From contig DAOUHB010000103.1 in NCBI GenBank assembly GCA_034428935.1, forward strand, positions 1 through 36,978: a DNA stretch of 36,978 nt, written 5' to 3'. Of this stretch, positions 22,517 to 29,940 are shown in pieces. The position numbers and the translations under genes were made by a program. The DNA is from JAAYZQ01 sp034428935 (GTDB lineage Bacteria; Chloroflexota; Anaerolineae; JAAYZQ01). The notes beneath the pieces are model-generated. The model had not been told where the DNA came from. It searched no databases and saw nothing but the letters and a program-made list of their open reading frames with translations. Position 1 is the first letter of the stretch, and every line of letters starts with the position of its first letter.

Positions 22517-23875
22517 CTACAGCTCGTCGTCATCCTGGTAGGACGACTCGTCCTCGCCTGACTCGTCTGGCTCGCCTGATTCGCCTGACTCGTCTGGCTC
22601 GCCTGATTCGCCTGGCTCGTCTGACTCGCCTGACTCGTCTGACTCGCCTGACTCGTCGTACTCGAAGGACGGCTCTTCCTCTTCTTCCTCTTCGCCGAAC
22701 TCGGACTGCCAATCCAGGTCCGCGTACTCCGGATCGGCCACGCGCTTGAGGCTCAAGCCCATCCGCCGCCGCTTGGCGTCGATGCGGATGATGCGCATGA
22801 CGTGTTTTTCGCCTTCGCGCACCACGTCCTGCGGATGGTTGATCCTGCCCATGCTGAGCTCGGAAATGTGGATGAGCCCTTCGATTTCGTCGTTGACGAG
22901 GGCAAAGGCACCAAAGTTGGTCAGCCTGGTAATGGTGCCCTCAACCAACTGCCCGACGTAGTAGCGGTCCTCGACCGTGGCCCAGGGCTCGGGCGCAAGC
23001 CGCTTGAGGCTCAGGGCGATCCGCTTCTTGGCCTGGTCCACGTTCAGGACATAGACTTCGACCTCTTGCCCGACCTTGACCACGTCGCGCGGCTTGGCTG
23101 CGCGGTTCCAGGACAGCTCCGACAGGTGGACCAACCCGTCGGCTCCCCCCAGGTCCACAAAAGCGCCAAAGTCGGTCAGGCTGCTGACCACCCCCGGCCG
23201 CACCTCGCCGGGCCGCAGGGTTTCCAACAGCTCCACCCGCTGCGACTCGCGGCGAAAACGGACCGCGGCGCGCTCGGACAGGATGAGGCGTTTGCGCCGC
23301 CGGTTTAGCTCGATGATCTTGACGTGGATTGGAGAACCAACGAGGCGCGCCCAACGCTCTTCTGGTTGCTGCTCTTCGCCCCCGCGGTGGCCAGACGCGA
23401 GCTGCGAAGCCGGCACAAAGCCGCGCAACCTGCCGAGCCGCACGATCAGCCCGCCCTTGTTAAAGCCGGCGACCGTGGTTTCAAAGCTCTCGCCCTGTTC
23501 GTACTGCTTCTGAGCCCGGCGCCAATCGTTCTCCTCTTCGGCACGCCGGATGGAGAGGATCATGTTCCCCTCGCGGTCTTCGGCGCGCACGATGTATACA
23601 GAGACCGTATCGCCTACGTGCAGGCTCTCCAAACCCTCGCGCCCCAGGCGCTCCAGTTCCTTGCTCGGAACCAGTCCTTCCGACTTGCCGCCGACATCCA
23701 CCAGGACTTCGGTAGGAGAGACGCTAACGATCTCGCCTTCTACAATGTCGCCGGGTTTCGGCGCACGGAAGGCAAGCGCGTCCTCCATCAGGGCCGCCAT
23801 CGGATGCTGCTCGGCCTTTGGCTCCTCTCCCCCTCCTTCTAGAATCTCCGGGTCGTTGTTGTGTTTCTCCTCCAT
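22517..23875 (-). CDS. RNA-binding protein with four S1 domains (ribosomal protein S1-like) and acidic repeat tail
   Basis: A 452-residue cytoplasmic RNA-binding protein. Four S1 OB-folds can be read in order: from GDIVEGEIVSVSPTEVLVDV (about 43-115), a divergent one from GESFETTVAGFNKGGLIV (about 128-205), GEVRPGVVSSLTDFGAFVDL (about 222-292), and GQLVEGTITRLTNFGAFALV (about 308-378). This is the shape of bacterial S1-like proteins that help mRNA bind the ribosome. The tail from about residue 393 is very acidic: an E-run, then tripeptides of the ESG/ESD/EPG/EPD type encoded by an 11-unit 9-bp repeat. ATG 23875 is preferred to the upstream GTG at 23920, as AGGGGGAG is upstream and MEEKHNND is a typical start. 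It has its own promoter and terminator. Confidence 0.9.
   Translation of the reverse strand: MEEKHNNDPEILEGGGEEPKAEQHPMAALMEDALAFRAPKPGDIVEGEIVSVSPTEVLVDVGGKSEGLVPSKELERLGREGLESLHVGDTVSVYIVRAEDREGNMILSIRRAEEENDWRRAQKQYEQGESFETTVAGFNKGGLIVRLGRLRGFVPASQLASGHRGGEEQQPEERWARLVGSPIHVKIIELNRRRKRLILSERAAVRFRRESQRVELLETLRPGEVRPGVVSSLTDFGAFVDLGGADGLVHLSELSWNRAAKPRDVVKVGQEVEVYVLNVDQAKKRIALSLKRLAPEPWATVEDRYYVGQLVEGTITRLTNFGAFALVNDEIEGLIHISELSMGRINHPQDVVREGEKHVMRIIRIDAKRRRMGLSLKRVADPEYADLDWQSEFGEEEEEEEPSFEYDESGESDESGESDEPGESGEPDESGESGEPDESGEDESSYQDDDEL
22554..22652. repeat. Eleven-unit 9-bp tandem repeat in the S1-protein tail
   Basis: Eleven direct copies of a 9-bp unit (TCGCCTGAC with changes at positions 4, 8 and 9 only) read on the plus strand. 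In the coding frame each unit gives a Glu-(Ser/Pro)-(Gly/Asp) tripeptide. The frame is kept because the period is nine, so copy number can vary without breaking the gene. Confidence 0.9.
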
Positions 23876-23953
23876 GAAGATGGAAACTCCCCCTGTCTCG
23901 TTTTTTGGGCCCGCACACAATCAGAACCGCCGCGATACTGCCTGCGCGACCTC

Positions 23954-23982
23954 ATTATACCCCTTTTTTGTGGAAAAGGCAA
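23954..23982 (-). promoter_or_regulatory. Promoter of the S1-domain gene
   Basis: On the minus strand TTGCCT (23977-23982) and a perfect TATAAT (23954-23959), 17 nt apart, about 80 nt before ATG 23875. The -35 overlaps the 3' end of the histidine kinase gene region, close to its stop at 23987. Confidence 0.7.
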
Positions 23983-23986
23983 ACCG

Positions 23987-25147
23987 CTATTCAGCACGCG
24001 AAAGCCCGCCGGCCTGGCTCGCGTGGCCCGCCGCGCTGGCCAGGGGCAGTCGCACCGTGAAGATGCTCCCCTCCCCGGGTGTGCTTTCGACGAACACTTC
24101 GCCGCCATAAAGCTGCACGAGGCCGCGGACGATAGTGAGCCCCACGCCAGAGCCCTGCTGCTCCATGTGGGCGCGATCGACCTGGCGGAACGCGTCAAAG
24201 ATCCCGGGGATGACGTCGGGGCTGATGCCGATGCCCTCGTCCTCCACCCCGAGAATCCACCAGTCGCCCGCACAACGGGTGCTGACTCGCACCTCGCCCC
24301 CGTCGCTCCGCGAGAACTTGCAGGCATTGTCCACCAGCCGCTGGACGATCTCGAGCAGGTGCCGCTGGGTGATGGCCACTTGCGCATCACCGCTCTCGTA
24401 ACGGCTGAGGATCACCACGTGCCTGTCGGCAGCCAACACCTGGGCTGCCCGCAGGGCAGACTCGACCACCTGATCCGGCGGGATGGGGCTAACGACCGTG
24501 TCTTTCAATTCCTGGGCAAGGACCCCGGTGTTTAGCTTGGTCAGGAGGAGGAAATCCTCGACGAGGTTGGCCAGCCGCCGCGAGCCCACGTGAAGCCCGT
24601 GAAGCGCGACCTGGAACTCTTTTTCGTCCATCCCCCGCCCGGAGGACTCGAGCAGATCGGTATAGCCGACGACGAGGGCAAGGGGTGTGCGGAACTCGTG
24701 GGTCAGGGTGCGGACGATCAGGTCTTGCAGGCGGGCCCCCACCTCGGCAAATGCCTCCTTTGTCTTGGCCACTCGCGCCAATCGCGCGTCGATGGCCAAC
24801 AACAGGTCCTCGGGCTCGAAGGGCTTGGTCAGATAGTCGTCCGCGCCCAGGACCATACCCCTGCGCCTGTCCGCCTTTTCGTCCCGGGCAGTCAAGAAGA
24901 TGAACGGCACGTGGGCAAAGGCGGGGTCGGCCCGAACGTGCTCGCAAAGGGTAAAGCCATCCATCCCCGGCATCCTGACGTCCGACACGATGAGGTCGGG
25001 ACGGGTGTTCTTGACCTGGGACAGCGCCGTCTGGCCGTCGCGGGCCCGCACCACGTGATAACCCTGCTCGCGCAACAGGATGGTCAAGATCTCGAGGATC
25101 TGCGCATCATCTTCGACGACGAGAATCGTATATCGGGGATCGCTCAT
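23987..25147 (-). CDS. Hybrid response regulator-histidine kinase
   Basis: A 386-residue cytoplasmic signalling protein with an N-terminal receiver (1-125: phosphoacceptor D56, T86, K108) followed by a histidine kinase core. The H-box is THEFRTPL with H150; the catalytic ATPase domain has the N-box N274 (LVDNACKFS), G1 DEGIGI (303-308) and G2 GSGVGL (332-337). There is no membrane segment or sensor domain, so its input probably arrives through the receiver from another kinase. An in-frame GTG at 25156 would add three residues; ATG 25147 is chosen, though its GAGG is close. Its own promoter is at 25248-25276. The single receiver protein at 5411-5797 could be a partner, but nothing links them directly. 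Confidence 0.92.
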   Translation of the reverse strand: MSDPRYTILVVEDDAQILEILTILLREQGYHVVRARDGQTALSQVKNTRPDLIVSDVRMPGMDGFTLCEHVRADPAFAHVPFIFLTARDEKADRRRGMVLGADDYLTKPFEPEDLLLAIDARLARVAKTKEAFAEVGARLQDLIVRTLTHEFRTPLALVVGYTDLLESSGRGMDEKEFQVALHGLHVGSRRLANLVEDFLLLTKLNTGVLAQELKDTVVSPIPPDQVVESALRAAQVLAADRHVVILSRYESGDAQVAITQRHLLEIVQRLVDNACKFSRSDGGEVRVSTRCAGDWWILGVEDEGIGISPDVIPGIFDAFRQVDRAHMEQQGSGVGLTIVRGLVQLYGGEVFVESTPGEGSIFTVRLPLASAAGHASQAGGLSRAE

Positions 25148-25247
25148 CTGCCTCACACCCCGCGGTTTTGCCGTGCTGAATCGGTTGGCCGGGCGTCGAT
25201 GTGATGAGAAGGTTCCTATGCCCTGGCGTGTTCCATTGGCCGGGCCT

Positions 25248-25276
25248 ATTGTACTCTAAAACCGAATCTTGGGCAA
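25248..25276 (-). promoter_or_regulatory. Promoter of the hybrid histidine kinase gene
   Basis: On the minus strand TTGCCC (25271-25276) and TACAAT (25248-25253) are 17 nt apart, about 100 nt upstream of the start codon and 33 nt downstream of the ferredoxin stop. Confidence 0.6.
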
Positions 25277-25308
25277 GCTGGTGGGTGCCTGGCGATAAGT
25301 GTCGGGGT

Positions 25309-25536
25309 CTACTGGTCGCCGGCGACGATGGCGCCGTGGGGGCAGGCGGCAATGCACACCCGGCAGCCGTAGCAGCGGTTGGGATCGATGACGGGGGGTT
25401 CGTCGCGGTCGATGCGGAGGATGGCCTTGCTGCGGCACACATCGCGCGCCAGGCACTTGTTACATACCTGGCACAGCGCGTCGACGACGTGGGGTATCGC
25501 CGTCACCTGCGCCCTGGTCGTGTCGAGCACGGGCAT
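25309..25536 (-). CDS. Small ferredoxin with two [4Fe-4S] clusters
   Basis: A 75-residue electron carrier. The second cluster motif is canonical: C55-x2-C58-x2-C61-x3-C65-P (CYGCRVCIAACP). The first is C22-x2-C25-x2-C28-x4-C33 without the usual following Pro (it reads CRSKAI), a looser motif that may bind a cluster or a metal. The part between is short, as in dicluster ferredoxins. ATG 25536 has AAGGAGG upstream. The promoter -10 TATAAG lies inside a palindrome at 25571-25589, so expression is likely controlled by a repressor that binds there. No partner oxidoreductase is adjacent. Confidence 0.85.
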   Translation of the reverse strand: MPVLDTTRAQVTAIPHVVDALCQVCNKCLARDVCRSKAILRIDRDEPPVIDPNRCYGCRVCIAACPHGAIVAGDQ

Positions 25537-25570
25537 GTTGCCTCCTTCTGTCTCCTTTTCTACCTCGCCT

Positions 25571-25589
25571 TATACCCCTCCGGGGTATA
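25571..25589. promoter_or_regulatory. CsoR/CstR-like palindromic operator over the ferredoxin promoter
   Basis: TATACCCC (25571-25578), a 3-nt centre, and GGGGTATA (25582-25589) are a perfect palindrome. It fits the ATACCC-N-GGGTAT pattern of CsoR-family repressors (Cu sensor CsoR, persulfide sensor CstR). Its right half as read on the minus strand forms the -10 TATAAG for the ferredoxin gene. No csoR-family gene is in the window. Confidence 0.6.
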
Positions 25590-25649
25590 GCGCAAGGATA
25601 CCACACTCTTGCCCGCCTGTCAAGTTGTCTGGCGCCCGGAAGCGTTTGC

Positions 25650-25658
25650 TGTTATAAT
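25650..25658 (+). promoter_or_regulatory. Extended -10 promoter of the metallo-hydrolase gene
   Basis: TGT followed by a perfect TATAAT (25653-25658) gives an extended -10; no matching -35 lies at the right distance. The start codon is 35 nt further on, after GGAGAGAGG. Confidence 0.6.
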
Positions 25659-25692
25659 GAGTGCCAGTCTCGCACCAGAGGAGAGAGGCAGC

Positions 25693-26514
25693 ATGAAATT
25701 GACCATCGTCGCGGACGATCGCGCCCAGCCGGGATCCCCCTTTCGCGCCGAGCACGGCGCGAGTTTTGCCATCGAAAGCCAGGGACACACGCTGTTGTTC
25801 GACACGGGAGCAAGTGGCGAGGTCCTGATGCACAACCTGGCAGCGGTGGGCCTGGAGCCGGAGCGGATCGAGGCGGTGATCCTGAGCCACGGCCACTATG
25901 ACCACACCGGTGGGCTGGCGGCTCTCCTGGAACGGGCGCCGGGCTTAACGGTCCATGCCCACCCCGACCTGTTTCGCGAGCGCTTTGTCAAATCCGACAC
26001 CGGACCCCGGTTCGTCGGCCCGCCCTTTAGCGTCTCTGACCTGGAGGGCTGGGCGGACTATCGGACGAGCAGCGAGCCGCAGGAGGTTCTTCCCGGCGTC
26101 TGGACCACGGGCGAGATAACCCTCCGTCCCGAGGCCGAGGGCCGGGGGCCCACGCACATCGTCCGCGCGTCCGAAGGATGGGAGCCCGATCCCTATCGCG
26201 ACGACATGTCGGTGGTGGTCAAGGTGGAGGGCGGCATCGTGTTGGTGTGCGGCTGCTGCCACGCGGGCCTGCTCAACACCCTGGCCCACGTGCGCCGCAC
26301 CTTTGGCCAGGACCCGCTCTCCGTGGTGGGCGGCTTGCACCTGGTCAGCGCCGACACGCCCACGATGGACCACATCGTCGAGACGCTGGGCGGCTATGGC
26401 CCGCCCCAGTTCTCGGTGGGACACTGCACCGGCGATCGCGGTTTCTTGCGACTCAAGATGGCCTTTGGCCCGCAGGTGTCGCTTTACACGGTGGGGACGG
26501 AGTTCACGTTCTAG
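25693..26514 (+). CDS. Metallo-beta-lactamase-fold hydrolase (COG1237 type)
   Basis: A 273-residue cytoplasmic metal-dependent hydrolase. The metal motif HxHxDH is H66-x-H68-x-D70-H71 (LSHGHYDHTGG), and later metal or substrate segments include CCHAGLLNTL, VGGLHLVSAD and SVGHCTGDRGF. The pattern is that of the family containing the dihydropterin-6-yl-methyl-aminobenzene phosphate synthase of methanogens, but most bacterial members have no proven substrate. The start is set by the strong ribosome site GAGGAGAGAGG. The gene is single: it diverges from the ferredoxin gene and converges on the acyl-CoA dehydrogenase gene. The 86-nt gap downstream (26515-26600) shows only a small CCGC/GCGG stem. 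Confidence 0.88.
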   Translation: MKLTIVADDRAQPGSPFRAEHGASFAIESQGHTLLFDTGASGEVLMHNLAAVGLEPERIEAVILSHGHYDHTGGLAALLERAPGLTVHAHPDLFRERFVKSDTGPRFVGPPFSVSDLEGWADYRTSSEPQEVLPGVWTTGEITLRPEAEGRGPTHIVRASEGWEPDPYRDDMSVVVKVEGGIVLVCGCCHAGLLNTLAHVRRTFGQDPLSVVGGLHLVSADTPTMDHIVETLGGYGPPQFSVGHCTGDRGFLRLKMAFGPQVSLYTVGTEFTF

Positions 26515-26600
26515 CAGAGATAGGACTCGACGTCAGCAGTAATGGCTCAGCAGATCCGGCGACCTTTGGACCGCTGTGATCCCGCTTAAGGTGCGGTATG

Positions 26601-27836
26601 CTATTCGTAGACCTTCTCTTCCTCCCGTTCCGCCTCTTCCGCGTCGGCCTCCACGTCGCGCACGGCGCCCGGCCTGCCCAGCAGCTCCTTGTAGTACTCG
26701 CTCTGGATGATGAGGTCCATGATCTCGTTCGTGCCGGTCCAGATCATGATCAGGCGGGTGTCGCGCAGCAGCCGCTCGATGGGATAGATGTTGGTGTAGC
26801 CGATGCCGCCCAGGATCTGCATGGCGTGGTTGACCAACTGCCAGGCCGTCTCGGTGGCAAACTTCTTGGCCTCCGATACGAGGCGGCGGCAGCGGGAGGG
26901 ATCGTCTCCGGCGTCGATGGAGCGGGCAGCGCCATAGACGAGCATCCGGGCGGCGTCGAGCTGGGTGATGCTGTCGGCCACTTTGAAGCTGACCGCCTCA
27001 AAGCTGCGGATCTTTTTCCCGAAGGCCTTGCGCTTGTCGGCATAGCGGGCGGCCACCTCCAGGGCGGCACGGCCCATGCCCAGGGCGCCGGCGGCGCTGG
27101 TCATCCGCTCGGGCACCATCATCTGGTAAAAGATGGCACCGGCGCCGTTCTCCGGGCCGACGAGGTTCGCGGCCGGCACGCTCGCCTGCCGGAAGCGGAT
27201 GCGCCCCGTGCCGCCACCTCGCGTGCCCATGAGGCCGTAGACGTGCTCGACCTCCACGCCCGGCCCCCGCTCCACCAGAAAGAGGCTCAAGCCCTGGTGG
27301 GGTCGGGCCTCGGGATCGGTGCGGGCATAGACCAGCAGCAGGTCGGCGCCGTCGGCGCCCACCACGAACCGCTTCTGACCCTCCAGGATGTAGGTGTCGC
27401 CCTCGCGTCTCGCGGTCGTGGTCGTCCCGAAAAAGTCCGAGCCGCCCCGGGGCTCGGTCAGCGCCTCGGCGACCGTGAGCCGGCCTTCGATGATGGGCCG
27501 CAGCCAGCGCTCCTTCTGCTCGGGGGTGCCAAAGACGTTCAGAGCCTCGCCGACGATGCTGGGCAGCGAGAAGAGGCAGGCAAGGGACGTGCCCAGCACG
27601 CCGATCTCTTCCAGGGCGACGATCTCGTCGCACCAGCCCAGGCCGCGCCCGCCGTATTCCGGGGGAAAGCGCATGCCCAGGAGCCTTTGCGCGGCCAGAT
27701 CCTCGATATAACCCCGGGGATAGCGGACGCGCTCTGCGTCCATATCCAGGACCAACTGCCGGGGTACGGACCGCACGAAATCGCGCACTTGCTCGCGGAG
27801 CTGCCGCTGTTCGGCGCTCAGGATGGCTTCCAGCAT
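26601..27836 (-). CDS. Acyl-CoA dehydrogenase
   Basis: A 411-residue FAD enzyme that makes the alpha-beta double bond in an acyl-CoA and passes electrons to an electron-transfer flavoprotein. Family segments are clear: ALTEPRGGSD (125-134), KRKAFGKKI near 268-275, and QILGGIGYTNIYPIERLLRD (340-359). At the usual catalytic position of the YEGT motif this protein has WTGT, with T367 in place of Glu. An E243-R244 pair in VPERMTSAAG aligns with the alternative catalytic Glu of isovaleryl-CoA and long-chain dehydrogenases, so E243 is the likely base and activity is probably kept. AAAGGAG is seven nt before ATG 27836. It is the last gene of a minus operon with HxH membrane proteins. The charged tail (EEAEREEEKVYE) is unusual. 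Confidence 0.93.
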   Translation of the reverse strand: MLEAILSAEQRQLREQVRDFVRSVPRQLVLDMDAERVRYPRGYIEDLAAQRLLGMRFPPEYGGRGLGWCDEIVALEEIGVLGTSLACLFSLPSIVGEALNVFGTPEQKERWLRPIIEGRLTVAEALTEPRGGSDFFGTTTTARREGDTYILEGQKRFVVGADGADLLLVYARTDPEARPHQGLSLFLVERGPGVEVEHVYGLMGTRGGGTGRIRFRQASVPAANLVGPENGAGAIFYQMMVPERMTSAAGALGMGRAALEVAARYADKRKAFGKKIRSFEAVSFKVADSITQLDAARMLVYGAARSIDAGDDPSRCRRLVSEAKKFATETAWQLVNHAMQILGGIGYTNIYPIERLLRDTRLIMIWTGTNEIMDLIIQSEYYKELLGRPGAVRDVEADAEEAEREEEKVYE

Positions 27837-27875
27837 GGGAGAACTCCTTTCTTCGGTTGTCGCGGGCCGCGGAAG

Positions 27876-28346
27876 CTATCGGTTGCGGCCCAGCGCCCGC
27901 ACGCGCTGCCACAAATTGATCACGAAGGCGATGGCCGCGGCCAGTAGCAAAAGGCCCGCGAGGCCGGTCAGCACCTGAAAGATCTCGGCATGGGTCCAGG
28001 TGTAGAGCGCCGGTGACAGGCCGCGGAGGAGGGCGCCGAGGTTGAGGAGGCCGGCGGTCAGCCAGAAGAGCGGCTCGCTGCCGCGCTGTTCCTGGCCGCG
28101 GCGGCGAGGCGTGCCGGTTCCGCGCTCCCGGCCGATCTTGAGGGGCGGAAAGAGCCACCAGGCCACGCCGAGGATGAGCTGCGTCAGCCAGCCGACGATG
28201 AGAAAGTGGACGTGGGTGATCTTGAGCACGGGGATGGCCGGCCCCAGGGGCAGCCAGCGATGGACAAAGAGCAGGGCGCCCAGGATGCTCCCCACCGCCA
28301 GGTAGATGACGGAGGCCCTGATCGTCACGCGCGACGTGGTGGGCAC
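27876..28346 (-). CDS. Small 4-TM HxH membrane protein (haem-copper-oxidase-I-like fragment type)
   Basis: A 156-residue integral membrane protein with about four helices. The second begins ITHVHFLIVGWLTQLILGVAWW, where HVH-x5-GW is a signature seen in small proteins related to haem-copper oxidase subunit I; a basic loop (GRERGTGTPRRRGQ) separates the two helix pairs. Start GTG 28346 is supported by AGGAGG five nt upstream. It is a paralogue of the next gene upstream (28356-28790), nine nt away. Haem binding is a reasonable guess from His spacing, not shown. It may form a heterodimer with the paralogue. Confidence 0.75.
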   Translation of the reverse strand: MPTTSRVTIRASVIYLAVGSILGALLFVHRWLPLGPAIPVLKITHVHFLIVGWLTQLILGVAWWLFPPLKIGRERGTGTPRRRGQEQRGSEPLFWLTAGLLNLGALLRGLSPALYTWTHAEIFQVLTGLAGLLLLAAAIAFVINLWQRVRALGRNR

Positions 28347-28355
28347 CGGTCCCTC

Positions 28356-28790
28356 CTAGGGCTCCATCGGCCGCACCCGGCCCCAGATGAGGGCGGCAAA
28401 GCCCAGGGCCGCCAGGGCTTGCAGCACGCCTGCCAGGGCGACGGTCGCGGCCAGCCAGGTGCTGGGACCCATGAGGTAGAACGGCTCGAAGGCGAAACGC
28501 AGCAACAGGCCGGCGTTGAGCAGGACAAACACCGCCCACGTTAGCCTGTCCGAGCCCCGGGGCTCCGGGTTCTCTTCCTTTCGAAAGCGCGGGAACATCC
28601 AATAGGCCACGCCGATGGCCAACTGCGTGATCCAGCCCACCACGAGGAGGTGCAGCTGGCTTAGATAGACTGCTCTCAGCCAGCGAGCCAGGCCCAGCCA
28701 GCTATCGAGGGCCATGAAGGCGCCCAGGAGAAAGGCGCCGAGAAAGTAGAGGAACGAGGCGCGAACAAAAAGCCGGACTAGCGGCGGCAT
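28356..28790 (-). CDS. Small 4-TM HxH-type membrane protein, paralogue of the next gene
   Basis: A 144-residue integral membrane protein with four helices. Its motif is YLSQLHLLVVGWITQLAIGVAYW: the first His of the HxH pair is Gln here (QLH), while the LxVGWxTQLxxGVAxW core is nearly identical to the downstream paralogue. A charged loop RFRKEENPEPRGSDR follows. Its start overlaps the stop of the upstream gene by 13 nt, so translation is coupled. The loss of one His compared with its partner suggests that the two copies have divided roles. Function unknown; haem-copper-like annotation is by motif only. Confidence 0.75.
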   Translation of the reverse strand: MPPLVRLFVRASFLYFLGAFLLGAFMALDSWLGLARWLRAVYLSQLHLLVVGWITQLAIGVAYWMFPRFRKEENPEPRGSDRLTWAVFVLLNAGLLLRFAFEPFYLMGPSTWLAATVALAGVLQALAALGFAALIWGRVRPMEP

Positions 28791-29350
28791 TCCAGGATTT
28801 CCTCCAGCTCTGCCAGGTGCAAGGGCGCCAGCAGGTCTCGGAGCTGCTGGATCACCCCGCCCAGGTCCGTTTCGCGAAGGGGGATGGCGACAGGCACGTC
28901 CATTTCCACAGGCAGTTGCTGGTCCACGGGCACAGGAAGGGTCATGTGGATGGGCAGCCGCATGCCGGTCGGCAGCTCCATGTAGACCCTGCCGTTGATC
29001 TGCCCACCGCCCGCGGGTAGGACCATTGTCGCCGGGCGATTGACGGGCACGTTGCCCGTCAGGTCGACGGTGATGTTGCGATCGAGGTTGAGCTCGAACT
29101 GGACGGGGATCGTCTGGCTGATGTGGATTGTCCGGGTGATGACCGCGTTCTCGAAATCATCGAGCAGGGTGTTCAGCCCGGTCACCGTGCCACAGATGGG
29201 GCCGTCTTTCAGCGAAAGCAGCGGCTCGCGAGCCGACCAGGCACCGTAGGCGAGGACAAGGATGGCCAGCACCAGGATGAAGGTGACTACGAAGGAAAAA
29301 AAGATGGCAAACTTCTCAAAGGCCAGCCAGAGGATTTCAGAGCGTCTCAT
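28778..29350 (-). CDS. Membrane-anchored beta-rich protein of unknown function
   Basis: A 190-residue protein with a single N-terminal TM segment (about 12-36, KFAIFFSFVVTFILVLAILVLAYG). A single Cys (C53) follows, then a long run of short strands rich in Pro and Val (LPTGMRLPIHMTLPVPVDQQ and similar), suggestive of an extended beta structure outside the membrane. The C-terminus is a Leu-rich helix (VIQQLRDLLAPLHLAELEEIL). AAAGGA is upstream of ATG 29350 and a perfect consensus promoter is at 29388-29416. It leads the operon with two 4-TM proteins and an acyl-CoA dehydrogenase. I recognise no family. Confidence 0.7.
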   Translation of the reverse strand: MRRSEILWLAFEKFAIFFSFVVTFILVLAILVLAYGAWSAREPLLSLKDGPICGTVTGLNTLLDDFENAVITRTIHISQTIPVQFELNLDRNITVDLTGNVPVNRPATMVLPAGGGQINGRVYMELPTGMRLPIHMTLPVPVDQQLPVEMDVPVAIPLRETDLGGVIQQLRDLLAPLHLAELEEILECRR

Positions 29351-29387
29351 TGATCTTGTCCTTTCCGAGTCAAGCTCGCCGATCCTG

Positions 29388-29416
29388 ATTATAACCTACA
29401 TTCCTGTACGTGTCAA
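29388..29416 (-). promoter_or_regulatory. Perfect consensus promoter of the membrane-protein operon
   Basis: On the minus strand TTGACA (29411-29416) and TATAAT (29388-29393) are 17 nt apart, about 38 nt upstream of ATG 29350. Such a strong promoter for an unknown gene set implies high or tightly repressed expression. Confidence 0.85.
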
Positions 29417-29461
29417 TCGCGCTTGAAACGGAACCCGTGACTGCGGAGTGGCGCTCCAGGA

Positions 29462-29490
29462 TTGTTTTCAGCCGGGTTTTGTGTTATACT
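29462..29490 (+). promoter_or_regulatory. Promoter of the GerW-like/topoisomerase run
   Basis: TTGTTT (29462-29467) and TATACT (29485-29490) are 17 nt apart, with an extended TGT before the -10. About 70 nt later lies the first ribosome site. It is divergent from the promoter at 29388-29416. Confidence 0.65.
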
Positions 29491-29567
29491 CCCCACGGGA
29501 ACTGGCCGCCCGCCCCCAAATGGCGGTCTCGGGGGCGTGTTGGCCGGGCCAAGAAGGAGGCGGACCC

Positions 29568-29924
29568 ATGCAAGAAGCCATGCCAGGACCGAGGCGCCTG
29601 GTGCGTGTGCGGACGGTGCGCGGCGAGCCCTACGAGGTGCGCGGGCGCAGGCTCATCCCGCTGGCGCGGATGGTTTCGCTGGGTAGGGCGCGGGCGACCA
29701 TCGGCACCCATCGCCTGGAAGGCTGGGGATGGGGGCTGGCCTACGTGAAGCCCCTGAGCATGATCGTCGATACGCCCGGCGGCGTCCGCCTGGCAAAGGT
29801 GGCCGTCCGCGATGGCACAGCCCGGGCGCTGGTGCGCATGTACCTGGCGGCGGTGGCCCTGACGCTGCTTTTTGCGGCCGTGCGCTGGTTGGCGCGAGAA
29901 CGAGGGCCGGCCGGCCAAGCTTGA
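29568..29924 (+). CDS. Small C-terminally membrane-anchored protein, degenerate GerW-like
   Basis: A 118-residue protein. The core (about 20-70) reads EVRGRRLIPLARMVSLG, then GWGWGLAYVKPLSMIV. It parallels the next gene's IPVAQVGYGFG and GGGAMSRPLGAIVV, so the two look like diverged copies of one fold. A single TM segment is at about 92-110 (YLAAVALTLLFAAVRWL), which would place the body in the cytoplasm if tail-anchored. AAGGAGG is seven nt upstream of ATG 29568, which favours this start over one at 29448. It is 16 nt upstream of the GerW-like gene. Role unknown. Confidence 0.65.
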   Translation: MQEAMPGPRRLVRVRTVRGEPYEVRGRRLIPLARMVSLGRARATIGTHRLEGWGWGLAYVKPLSMIVDTPGGVRLAKVAVRDGTARALVRMYLAAVALTLLFAAVRWLARERGPAGQA

Positions 29925-29940
29925 CGGAAGGAGCGAGACC

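Noticed and set aside
26998..28602. A 534-codon minus-strand frame across the dehydrogenase and the 4-TM genes
   Set aside because: Runs out of frame through three real genes; Arg/Pro-rich with no domain.
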